From the NCBI GenBank assembly GCA_030745875.1, contig JASLNT010000106.1, positions 41,755 through 105,754 of the forward strand: a stretch of 64,000 bases of DNA, in the 5' to 3' direction. This stretch comes from Phycisphaerae bacterium (GTDB taxonomy: Bacteria > Planctomycetota > Phycisphaerae > SM23-33). A program made the translations under genes and the position numbers. The notes below the pieces were generated by a model that saw nothing but the letters and a program-made list of their open reading frames with translations, did no database searches and was not told where the DNA came from. Positions 7,937 through 15,636 of this stretch are shown here, in pieces. Position 1 is the first letter of the stretch. Each line of letters opens with the position of its first letter.

Positions 7937-8794
7937 ATGGACATCCCTGAAGTTGATGAGATGACCGCAAGCCTGATCTGCTGGCGCACATGGTGTGATG
8001 GCCCCACGGACGGATTGGCAAGCTGGCGGGGGAGCGCTTGTTGGTTTTCGTGGATGAACACGTGGGAGGAAGAAACCGGCGATTGGGGTTATGATTATGC
8101 ATTACACGAACTGAGCCCGGAAATGCTGCGTGAAGCCCGCGATTGGTTTCGTGAGAAGGAACGGTGGTATTTCAAACCTGAGTTGGTCGCGCTTCGCAAG
8201 AAAATAACCGACGCCGATGAGATGGCCCGGGCGATAGTCGACAGCGGGCTTACTCTTCGCGACTGGCCCGGGCCGACCGACCTGGGAGACCCGGTCGCCT
8301 GGTTTCGCCATAAGAACAATGAAACACTGTCGCCCGTGCGTACAAAAGAGCGATGGAGGCTGCCGGCCGATTGGGATGAGAAGACCGCCCGGGGAGCAAT
8401 TGAAACGGACCCGCCCGCGGCGGACCGCCAAGGCGACGCATCAGGAGCCCAAACGCCCGCCGATATGACACATTGCATGAAGCACGGCTTGCAGGAATTC
8501 GGTCTTGTGTGCACGCATATCGCACACGGAGTTGATCGGGGCGAGATGGTTGGGTTCTATTGGGGCGATGACACCGACATGGGTCGTCCTGACGCATGGT
8601 GTGCTGAATGCGACGAGAAGCTTGTGGCGCTGAATGGCGCATCATCAGAGGAGTGGTTCGTTGATTGTGATTTCAAGATACTGTGCTCTAAGTGCTGGGA
8701 CGAATCGAAGGTTGTCTGCGGCGGGTTCCGGCGGGTCGGGACTACCGGCCGCGGTTTCCTTGGTAGGATATTGGGCTGGTTGTCCAGGAAATGA
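7937..8794 (+). CDS. Hypothetical protein with C-terminal Cys/His cluster
   Basis: 285 residues, no signal peptide or membrane segment. The N-terminal 140 residues are Trp-rich (WRTWCDG, WFSWMNTWEEE, ARDWFREKERWYF). After a polar linker the C-terminal third holds a probable zinc module: CMKHG, VCTHIAHG, WCAECDEK, ILCSKCWDE. The spacing of C/H pairs resembles a small family of bacterial proteins with 'C-HG...VC-HI...WC--CE...C--C', whose function I do not know. I chose the ATG at 7937 because GAGG lies 7 bases upstream; a TTG six bases earlier is also in frame. It is preceded by leader element copy 1 and followed by copy 2. Confidence 0.7.
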   Translation: MDIPEVDEMTASLICWRTWCDGPTDGLASWRGSACWFSWMNTWEEETGDWGYDYALHELSPEMLREARDWFREKERWYFKPELVALRKKITDADEMARAIVDSGLTLRDWPGPTDLGDPVAWFRHKNNETLSPVRTKERWRLPADWDEKTARGAIETDPPAADRQGDASGAQTPADMTHCMKHGLQEFGLVCTHIAHGVDRGEMVGFYWGDDTDMGRPDAWCAECDEKLVALNGASSEEWFVDCDFKILCSKCWDESKVVCGGFRRVGTTGRGFLGRILGWLSRK

Positions 8795-8813
8795 TGCGCC
8801 TGACACAGCGCCG

Positions 8814-8853
8814 CAGCGCGTGCGGACAACCCGCACCGTTAACATGAAACGTT
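8814..8853 (+). promoter_or_regulatory. Leader element copy 2 (hairpin plus GAAACGTT)
   Basis: Second copy of the 40-base element at 7874-7913. Here the hairpin is longer, GTGCGG-ACAAC-CCGCAC, and GAAACGTT ends 19 bases before the next ATG. It starts 19 bases after the preceding stop codon, so it could also affect the 3' end of that transcript. Confidence 0.5.
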
Positions 8854-8872
8854 TAGATATTCGAGGAATATT

Positions 8873-9247
8873 ATGCGAAAACGACTTCGAAAGAAACTTC
8901 AGAAAGGCGAGTTTGCTGTGCCCGTGATCCCGATTGCCTTCCGCATGGGCGAACTGGCCGACCCAGATCGAAACAACCTCCTGGACCGGTTTGTCGCCGA
9001 GGCGATTGAAGCCAACGGACTGCAATTCGGGGGAGGAGGAGGCGGGTCCGTCTGGTCCGGTTTCGCCGAACCGGTGAACTGGCCGGGCTCCATTTCAGAC
9101 GACCAGCGGTCCGCCGTCGAAACGTGGATTGCATCGCAGCCGGAGATTGTCGAGCGTTTCGTGGGAGAGATAACAACGGACTCCGAGACGCTTATGGATC
9201 AAGATCCCGATTTCCCTCGATCACGCCTGGGCGCGTCTGACAAGTAG
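8873..9247 (+). CDS. YggL-like (DUF469) protein
   Basis: 124 residues starting MRKRLRKKLQKGEF. The basic start, the AFRMGEL strand, the helix DRFVAEAIEANGLQFGGGG and the W-x-GF segment follow the order seen in YggL of gammaproteobacteria (basic N-terminus, 'GFSVAWRF', 'FI-EVIEPNKLAF-G', 'WEG'). YggL is reported to associate with the 50S ribosome, so a ribosome-linked role is possible but not shown here. The start follows CGAGGA at a usable distance. It has its own copy of the leader element and no recognisable partner gene. Confidence 0.65.
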   Translation: MRKRLRKKLQKGEFAVPVIPIAFRMGELADPDRNNLLDRFVAEAIEANGLQFGGGGGGSVWSGFAEPVNWPGSISDDQRSAVETWIASQPEIVERFVGEITTDSETLMDQDPDFPRSRLGASDK

Positions 9248-9265
9248 CTGAAGCAGACGCCGACC

Positions 9266-9277
9266 AGCGGCGCCGCT
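9266..9277. repeat. 12-bp perfect palindrome
   Basis: AGCGGCGCCGCT is self-complementary and lies 19 bases after the stop of the YggL-like gene. No T-run follows, so terminator function is uncertain. Confidence 0.35.
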
Positions 9278-9400
9278 GAACTTTAACGCTCCATGTTTCA
9301 AGCGATGCGATAGATTGAAGCGGCGGGCCTCCGACTCCGGCGCGGTCGGCGTAGTTGCGGTTCCTGCTTGTTATGGCCGGCGCGTAACTCTATAAAGGGT

Positions 9401-9408
9401 GAAACGTT
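9401..9408 (+). promoter_or_regulatory. Third GAAACGTT box
   Basis: The octamer GAAACGTT that ends both leader elements recurs here, before the third small gene, inside GGGTGAAACGTTGTTATAAG. The upstream hairpin is not conserved in this copy. It may be part of the same control signal. Confidence 0.35.
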
Positions 9409-9440
9409 GTTATAAGAAGACGTCATGTTGAAGCCCCGCC

Positions 9441-9929
9441 ATGGCGTCCATCACCGAGATTCCGTTTGCGGATGTGGGTAACAGAATGGAAAACGAAGAC
9501 AAGTCAAGCGACCTCAAGGAGACGCACAAGGATCTCTACGGCACGCTCATGGTGGTTAACCAGAGAATCGACAACGTGGGCACAATGTTGTTCTGGATTC
9601 TCGGGATTGCGGCGCTTGCTGTTTGCGTTTCGATCCACATGCGCTGGTTCGATTCGATCTTCGGAGTTTCTGTTGAGCAATTGCGCGGATTCGGAGTTTA
9701 CTCTCTCATCATGATCGGCGCCTTCGTGGTGTTCGCGATAGCGACCAACTACAAAGAGAATATGATCTACAGTGCAGCCAAATCGGGCATACTGGAGAGT
9801 CTGATGCGGGACAGCATATCAGTGGAATCCCTCCTGGCGGACATAGCTGACGACAAAAAGCTCACCCGGATCAAAGAGAAACTGATGAACGACGAAAACA
9901 TCCAACGAGCCGGTCGAACGCGACTCTGA
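9441..9929 (+). CDS. Small membrane protein with two transmembrane helices
   Basis: 162 residues. A polar N-terminus is followed by two membrane segments, about residues 49-67 (MLFWILGIAALAVCVSIHM) and 84-101 (GVYSLIMIGAFVVFAIA), then a charged C-terminal tail. I recognise no family. The start is uncertain: ATG 9441 and ATG 9486 both lack a strong Shine-Dalgarno. Position suggests it belongs with the two preceding small genes. Confidence 0.6.
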   Translation: MASITEIPFADVGNRMENEDKSSDLKETHKDLYGTLMVVNQRIDNVGTMLFWILGIAALAVCVSIHMRWFDSIFGVSVEQLRGFGVYSLIMIGAFVVFAIATNYKENMIYSAAKSGILESLMRDSISVESLLADIADDKKLTRIKEKLMNDENIQRAGRTRL

Positions 9930-10029
9930 TGAAACCGCGTCGCTGAGTTTCAACTTTGCGCCGAACATATCTGGAGTCGGCGGGGTCTTGCTGCAACGGC
10001 GGGCGATCCGACTATCCCGAGCAGGCGTA

Positions 10030-10058
10030 TTGACAGCAGCATCGCCAGGCGGGACAAT
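10030..10058 (+). promoter_or_regulatory. Candidate promoter for the secreted repeat protein
   Basis: TTGACA at 10030-10035, 17-bp spacer, GACAAT at 10053-10058. The predicted leader of about 60 bases contains CCCCG (10069-10073) pairing with CGGGG (10082-10086). Confidence 0.45.
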
Positions 10059-10124
10059 ATGTGGGATACCCCGATATATCGCGGGGCTGATCGAACCTTT
10101 CAATTCCACAACAAAGGTGACAAC

Positions 10125-12026
10125 ATGAAGCGGACAGTTGCATTTGCGTTGATTTCGATTCTGATCGTCGGCGGGTCAATCGACAGACTTCAGGCCGACG
10201 CGGCGAGGGACTTTGAGACTCTCTTCGGGGCCGAAGCGAAGAAAGTCTCCGCGACCCGGATCAAGAGCGACGATGTCGCCCTGGCGGTGAAGTTCCTGAC
10301 CGCGGCGGCCGGCGCGCCCGATTCACCGGAATTCCAACTCCTTCTTTATGAAAAGGCTTACGAGTTCGCGATCAAATCGAAGGAGGGCTACGCCCGGGCG
10401 ATTGATGCGGCGCTTCGCCTGGGGCGGGCCGATCCCAGGCGGAAATACGAGTGCGACAAGAAGATTCTGGCGGTTCACGAGTTGGCGTACCGCACGGCGC
10501 GGGGCAAAGAGCGAATAACCGCCGGACAGGGGCTGCTCGGCTTTCTGATGTCTCGCGGCGATAAGCATATCGCCGCCGGGAAGCCCGCCGATGCGCTTGT
10601 CGCATATCGGCGAGCTCATCTGGTCGCCAAATCGATCCGCTCCAAAGACTCCAGGGCGATCCTCGCAAAAATCAACGACGCCGTCGCCCGCCAGCATCTG
10701 GACCGCAGGATCGCAGCGCTGCGAAAAACGCTGAAGGACAAGCCCGACGACGCCCGAACCGCAAAGCAGCTCCTGATGCTGCTCCTGGTCGAAAAGAACG
10801 ATCCGAATGCGGCGATGAAACTCCTGCCAACCGCCGACGCCGATGAAACGACCAGGACGTTTGTCACGCTGGCTACGAAAACATGGGAGGATCTTCCCAA
10901 AGACACTTACATCGATCTGGGCGATTGGCACCGTCAACTGTCGAAAAGGACATCGGGAAATCCCCGCCTGGTGATGCTCGCCCGGGCCAGGGCCTACTAC
11001 CAGACGTATCTTACCCTTCACGGAAAGGCCGACGCCTCTGCGCTGAAGGCGACGATGCCTCTGAAGCAATTGAACAGGGAACTGGCGTCGTCCGGGCAGA
11101 TTGACTGCGGATACTCACCGCCCCCCAGGGGCATGACAAGAGCGATTGCCCAATGGACAAAGAAGCGGGACGCAACGCCCGCCAAAGAGCGGTTAAAGGC
11201 GCTGCTGGCGAAGCTGGCGGAAGTAAACGGCGGGAAGGAAGTCAGGGCCAGGGGATTCAGTATCCAGGGCGACAGGATAGCGGGGCTGAAATTCGACGAC
11301 GACAAGAACATAGCATCCATAGCGCCGCTGTACCGCATGAATCTCATGGAACTGAGTCTCCGGGCCACCACGGTCGAGTGCATCGCGCCGCTGACGGGCA
11401 TGAAGCTGTCGAAACTGAATATCAGGACCTGCCCGAAACTGCGCAGCCTTGAGGGTTTGAAGGGCATGGAGATAACCAGCCTGGATATCTACGGTAATAG
11501 ACTGATTGACGATCTGACCCCGCTTTCCGGACTACCGCTGAAATCTCTCCTGATACGAGCACTGCCGGTCAAGACTCTCAAAGGCCTGGAAGGGGCGCCG
11601 CTTGAGACACTCAGCGTTTACGATTGTACAAAGCTCGAAAACATCGAGGCCCTGGCGGGAGCTCCCCTGCAACATCTCAACATAGCCAACTGCTGGAGTC
11701 TTAAGAACCTCAAACCGCTCCGCGGCCTGCCGCTTACGTCATTGCACGCCAACACCCTGACGCAGCGCGACATGGCGCTGCTGAAGGGCATGCCGCTGGA
11801 GAAATTGCGGATCAGCGGCTGCAAGATAACCTCTCTGAACGCGTTGCGGGGGATGAGAATCACCGAACTGCACCTGGACGGATGCAAAATGCTGGAGACC
11901 ATCGGAGGTATCGAGAACATGCCCCTGACGCTCCTGCAGCTGCAGGGAACAAAGTTCGCCACGCCCCAAGTCGCCGCCAAACTGAAGAAAAGGATCCCCA
12001 CACTCAAGGAAGTCCTGATAAAGTAG
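10125..12026 (+). CDS. Secreted protein with helical N-terminus and leucine-rich repeats
   Basis: 633 residues. Signal peptide MKRTVAFALISILIVGGSID with probable cleavage after LQADA. The N-terminal ~400 residues are helical and TPR-like in places (ALRLGRADPRRKYECDKKIL, PADALVAYRRAHLVAKSI). The C-terminal ~230 residues are repeats of 20-25 residues with the pattern 'L-SL-I--C--L--L--L-G-PL', a bacterial leucine-rich-repeat solenoid. Such proteins bind other proteins or glycans outside the cytoplasm; no catalytic motif is visible. I chose the ATG at 10125, preceded by AAAGGTG at 6 bases; the frame is open to 10059. The J-domain gene follows after 9 bases, so the two are probably cotranscribed. 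Confidence 0.75.
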   Translation: MKRTVAFALISILIVGGSIDRLQADAARDFETLFGAEAKKVSATRIKSDDVALAVKFLTAAAGAPDSPEFQLLLYEKAYEFAIKSKEGYARAIDAALRLGRADPRRKYECDKKILAVHELAYRTARGKERITAGQGLLGFLMSRGDKHIAAGKPADALVAYRRAHLVAKSIRSKDSRAILAKINDAVARQHLDRRIAALRKTLKDKPDDARTAKQLLMLLLVEKNDPNAAMKLLPTADADETTRTFVTLATKTWEDLPKDTYIDLGDWHRQLSKRTSGNPRLVMLARARAYYQTYLTLHGKADASALKATMPLKQLNRELASSGQIDCGYSPPPRGMTRAIAQWTKKRDATPAKERLKALLAKLAEVNGGKEVRARGFSIQGDRIAGLKFDDDKNIASIAPLYRMNLMELSLRATTVECIAPLTGMKLSKLNIRTCPKLRSLEGLKGMEITSLDIYGNRLIDDLTPLSGLPLKSLLIRALPVKTLKGLEGAPLETLSVYDCTKLENIEALAGAPLQHLNIANCWSLKNLKPLRGLPLTSLHANTLTQRDMALLKGMPLEKLRISGCKITSLNALRGMRITELHLDGCKMLETIGGIENMPLTLLQLQGTKFATPQVAAKLKKRIPTLKEVLIK

Positions 12027-12035
12027 CGGGCGTTA

Positions 12036-13058
12036 ATGAAGAAGAGAGATTACTACAGCGTACTGGGTGTGGAGCGCGGGGCGTCTGCGGAGGAAATCAA
12101 GCGTGCGTACAGGAGTCTGGCTAAGCAGTTTCATCCGGACATGAACCCCGGCGCCGAAGCGGCTCGACTTTTCGGCGAGATTGACGAAGCACACGATACG
12201 CTTATCGATCCGGAGACTCGACGTATCTACGATCGGACCCTACCGCCCGATCCGGCGGTCGGGCAAACCGCCCCGCCGCCGAACGATCGGTCTCAAGGAA
12301 TGCAAGGCGCGCACGGTGTTCCCCCGAACGAATACGCCGGAGGCTGGACGCCTCAGCAACCCCAGCGGCGACCGCAACGGCGATGGCGTGACAATCTGGA
12401 CCCCAGACTTGTGACCGCATATTCCATTAGCGTTGGGTGTGCGGTGATTCCTATGGTAATCGCCCACCGTGCGATCTGGTACGAGGGGAGAACATTCGAC
12501 AGTCTCGGAGAGCTGTTGCGTTTTGTGGGCGGTATCGGCCTGTTGACGGTTGTTATCTATTGTGCGGTCCTGCTCATTGCCCTGACGGCTTGCAGGTCGC
12601 TGGGGGCGATCCGTCCAAAGTCGGACAAGAAGAAGCCCATCAGCGTGGGCTTTCTCATTCTGATGCTGTTTGACCTTGGGATCATGACAGTCCGAGGCGG
12701 ACTTACGGAGTTCATGGGGATCAGCGGAGCCTGGGGGTATTTCGCGGCCTATGCGATATTGTTTGCAGCGTTTCTCTTCGCTCTTGTCGCGCTGCATGTT
12801 GTGTCAAGTTCCGGGAATTTCAGGACGGTATGGTCCAAGCTGAAACAGCCCTCTCAGAAACAACGCCGCAGAAAGCGAGACAAACGTTTCGACGCTCCCA
12901 AGGTGATCCTGATTCTTGTCGCGGCGACAATTGCAATCGTGCTCCTGTGTGCGTTGCTTCCGTCAGAGATGCAGGCGGAGGTCGCTTTGCCCGTCATTTT
13001 GATAGCGGGTTTCAGCATTCTAGCCATCCTCCGAGTTGATTCATGGCGACGTCACTGA
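12036..13058 (+). CDS. Membrane-anchored J-domain protein
   Basis: 340 residues. Residues 1-70 are a canonical J domain (RDYYSVLGVERGASAEEIKR, HPD motif in FHPDMNPG), which stimulates the ATPase of DnaK-type Hsp70. There is no Gly/Phe-rich or zinc-finger region, so it is a class C J-protein. A Pro-rich linker leads to several hydrophobic helices (about residues 125-145, 165-190, 205-225, 235-260, 290-310 and 318-335), which place the J domain at the cytoplasmic face. It starts 9 bases after the secreted repeat protein, hinting that Hsp70 may be recruited during export or at the membrane. Confidence 0.85.
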   Translation: MKKRDYYSVLGVERGASAEEIKRAYRSLAKQFHPDMNPGAEAARLFGEIDEAHDTLIDPETRRIYDRTLPPDPAVGQTAPPPNDRSQGMQGAHGVPPNEYAGGWTPQQPQRRPQRRWRDNLDPRLVTAYSISVGCAVIPMVIAHRAIWYEGRTFDSLGELLRFVGGIGLLTVVIYCAVLLIALTACRSLGAIRPKSDKKKPISVGFLILMLFDLGIMTVRGGLTEFMGISGAWGYFAAYAILFAAFLFALVALHVVSSSGNFRTVWSKLKQPSQKQRRRKRDKRFDAPKVILILVAATIAIVLLCALLPSEMQAEVALPVILIAGFSILAILRVDSWRRH

Positions 13059-13062
13059 AGCA

Positions 13063-13090
13063 TTGACAGCACGTCGAGACCGGTTAGGAT
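13063..13090 (+). promoter_or_regulatory. Candidate promoter for the secreted esterase
   Basis: TTGACA at 13063-13068, 16-bp spacer, TAGGAT at 13085-13090, about 30 bases before the next start codon. Confidence 0.5.
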
Positions 13091-13120
13091 TACCATCAGA
13101 TAACGAAAGCAGGTGGCGAT

Positions 13121-14269
13121 ATGCGGATCTTTGCGTTTGTGGTTCTTGTCGGGGCGGTATGCGCCGTAGCAATTTCGGAAACCGGCGGGCCGAAGCTCCG
13201 GATGGGTTACGCCCAGAAGCCCGAAGCCGCCGCGAAGGAACTGGCGAAGTTCAAGGCGTCGTATTCGGATCTGGACGGATGGAAGAAGCGAAAGGCTCGC
13301 GTCCGCAACGGTATCCTGAAGGGCTCGGGCCTGGCGACGCTGCCGAAGAAGACCCCGCTCAAACCGCAGTACTTCAAGAAACGCACGTACAAAGGGTACA
13401 CGGTTGAGAACATGGCGTTTCAGAGTTCGCCCGGGTTCTATGTGACAGGCTCGCTCTACCGCCCGGCTGAACACAAAGGCTCGCTGGCGGGCATACTTTG
13501 CCCGCACGGGCACGGCGGGCGGTTCAAGGACTCAAGGCAGATGCGGTGCGCGGTGCTGGCAAGGATGGGAGCAGTCGTATTCCTGTACGACATGGTCGGG
13601 TACGGTGACTGGAAGGAGGCCGGCTGGTCGCACCGCAAAACTCCGCGCGTGCTTCGCCTTCAAACGTGGAACAGTATTCGGGCGGTGGATTTCCTTTTGT
13701 CGCTGAAAGGCGTGGACCCAAAACGAATCGGAATGACCGGCTGCTCGGGCGGAGGGACGCAGACGTTTCTGCTGACTGCAATTGACGATCGAGTGGCGGT
13801 GTCGGTTCCGGTCTGCCAGGTGTCGACGCATTTCTTCGGCGGATGCGTATGCGAAAGCGGCATGCCGATCCACTGGGGACCGAACCACAAAACCAACAAC
13901 GCCGAGATCGCCGCACTCGCCGCCCCGCGCCCGCAACTGGTGATCTCAAACGGTAAGGACTGGACAAAGTTCATACCGAAAACAGGATTCCCCTACATCA
14001 AGCACGTGTACGGTCTTTACGGCGCGGGCGACAAGGTCGCCAATGCACACTTCCCCGCCGAGGGACACGATTACGGCGATTCGAAGCGGATGGCGGCGTA
14101 TCCGTTCCTTGCAAAACACCTGAAGCTGAACGTAAAAGCAGTGCAGGGCTCCGACGGCAAGATTGACGAATCGTTCGTCACAGTCGAAGAATACAAAGAC
14201 CTTCTGGTGTTCGGCGCGGACAACCCTCGCCCGAAAGACGCGGTGAAACCGAATACGCCCCTGCCATAA
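13121..14269 (+). CDS. Secreted alpha/beta hydrolase, acetyl xylan esterase-like
   Basis: 382 residues with an N-terminal signal sequence (MRIFAFVVLVGAVCAVAIS). The fold signals are an oxyanion strand region GILCPHGHGG, a nucleophile elbow GCSGGG (Ser nucleophile near residue 208), and a late histidine in EGHDYG. The insert containing DMVGYGDW and the Cys-rich segment after the nucleophile match planctomycete esterases of the acetyl-xylan-esterase/Abhydrolase group that remove acyl groups from polysaccharides. Substrate unproven. ATG 13121 is preceded by AGGTGG. Confidence 0.75.
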   Translation: MRIFAFVVLVGAVCAVAISETGGPKLRMGYAQKPEAAAKELAKFKASYSDLDGWKKRKARVRNGILKGSGLATLPKKTPLKPQYFKKRTYKGYTVENMAFQSSPGFYVTGSLYRPAEHKGSLAGILCPHGHGGRFKDSRQMRCAVLARMGAVVFLYDMVGYGDWKEAGWSHRKTPRVLRLQTWNSIRAVDFLLSLKGVDPKRIGMTGCSGGGTQTFLLTAIDDRVAVSVPVCQVSTHFFGGCVCESGMPIHWGPNHKTNNAEIAALAAPRPQLVISNGKDWTKFIPKTGFPYIKHVYGLYGAGDKVANAHFPAEGHDYGDSKRMAAYPFLAKHLKLNVKAVQGSDGKIDESFVTVEEYKDLLVFGADNPRPKDAVKPNTPLP

Positions 14270-14281
14270 CGAAAACGCGGT

Positions 14282-14344
14282 AATTGGCGGTGTTTGAGCT
14301 TTTCTTCTTGCTCTGAGGCGACTGGCAATCGACAATCGCCAATT
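14282..14344. repeat. Spaced inverted repeat AATTGGCG/CGCCAATT
   Basis: AATTGGCG at 14282-14289 and CGCCAATT at 14337-14344 flank a 47-base T/C-rich segment in the 170-base gap after the esterase gene. It may be a weak stem at the transcript's 3' end; no T-run follows. Confidence 0.3.
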
Positions 14345-14439
14345 GAAGATATCGTTCCGGGAAACCCTGTCCCATACGCACGTTGAGGGGCGGGATGATA
14401 AGATGCGGCCTTTGCCGGTGTTGAAAAGGGAGACTGATA

Positions 14440-15600
14440 ATGCGACGTTCTAGAATATCTTGCCTGATGACGGTTGGACTTCTTGCTCTGGTCCTGTTGG
14501 TATGGGCCATTTGCGGAAACGGCGCCGCACACGCCAAAGAAGGCTCCGCCCCCAAAGTCGCAAAGAAAGCTCCAGGCATCGCCGAATTGCTCCTGGTGCG
14601 AGGCAAGTCGCGGTCTGAGGCGCTGCAACTGGCGCTCGGATCGGGAGCGAAGAAGGTGATCGTCGCCCTGTGGGAAAGTCACTTGATTGCAACCGCCGTC
14701 GACCCCGACGCGGAGACAACAACGCCCGTCCTTCCGGACCCGGTGGGGATTATCGAATACCACATCGTCAAGAATGGCATTGTGGAAACCGAACTTCGCA
14801 TTCCTCTCAGCAAGGCCAACGCGCGAAAGTCCATCAAGAGTGTCTACGACAAGGTAACGGCGGCGGGCAAGATCAACCCGAAGAAGACCGACAAACACAA
14901 GGTTTTCCTGACCATTCCGCTTGCTGACAAACGGGTGCTCAACGTAGAGATGCAGAAACCCGCATCAGCCAGCTCGTTTCCATGGTTCGTACGCTTCCGG
15001 CCGGCCGGTTCGGGTGCGGGAGCCGATTCGGGCGATTTTAAAGTGATCGCGGACGTTCGAATTCCCGTATCTGTCTCGAGCGTCGAACAACTGAAAGCGT
15101 TCCTGAAACCGCAATGGGAGCTGGTGCAGCGAATAGAACTGCTCGATACGCCCATTTCATTTGGCCCGAACGGGGTTGTCCGGTCGGAGAGGCTGACCTA
15201 CGGAATCGCAGCTGGCGACGACACCAAAGACAACACCGAAAACGAGATAATTAAATGGGGTGTCGGACCGGGCATCCTCGGCCAGGTCGAATGCCGGATT
15301 CCCGAGAAAGGGACGAAGCGCACGAACATTGCGGCGTTCGCCTACGACATCCGCCAACGCATCCGCCCCAAAAACGTCGTCCTGTCCCAAAAAGACATCT
15401 TCATAGCCGACGTCACAATGTCCGCCGGCAGCGTGAAGGGGAGAATCTCGGCGGTATCGGCCATATTAGATCCAAAGCTCCGTGAGGAGATAAGCGGACT
15501 CCAGCCGGACTATCAGCATATCCTGTCTCCAAAGCTCAGTATCTACATAGGTCCGCGACACAGATATGCCGACGCACCGACAACCCAACCGGCGGAATAA
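14440..15600 (+). CDS. Hypothetical secreted protein
   Basis: 386 residues. An N-terminal hydrophobic segment (LMTVGLLALVLLVWAICGNG) followed by AAHA-KEG looks like a cleavable signal peptide. The rest is a mixed alpha/beta soluble protein with no motif I recognise. GGGAG precedes the ATG at a normal distance. It ends 36 bases before the convergent GH127 gene. No homologous neighbour helps to place it. Confidence 0.7.
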   Translation: MRRSRISCLMTVGLLALVLLVWAICGNGAAHAKEGSAPKVAKKAPGIAELLLVRGKSRSEALQLALGSGAKKVIVALWESHLIATAVDPDAETTTPVLPDPVGIIEYHIVKNGIVETELRIPLSKANARKSIKSVYDKVTAAGKINPKKTDKHKVFLTIPLADKRVLNVEMQKPASASSFPWFVRFRPAGSGAGADSGDFKVIADVRIPVSVSSVEQLKAFLKPQWELVQRIELLDTPISFGPNGVVRSERLTYGIAAGDDTKDNTENEIIKWGVGPGILGQVECRIPEKGTKRTNIAAFAYDIRQRIRPKNVVLSQKDIFIADVTMSAGSVKGRISAVSAILDPKLREEISGLQPDYQHILSPKLSIYIGPRHRYADAPTTQPAE

Positions 15601-15636
15601 CTATCTGTGCGAACCGGTCGTGTGGAAACGCACGGT

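Noticed and set aside
7874..9408. Integron-like cassette array, with the shared elements as attC sites
   Set aside because: No GTTRRRY/RYYYAAC core pairs are present, the elements precede rather than follow the genes, and no integrase is seen.
9425..9481. 18-codon leader peptide before the two-helix membrane protein
   Set aside because: AAGAAGA precedes an ATG, but the peptide has no attenuator-like codon run or downstream hairpin pair.
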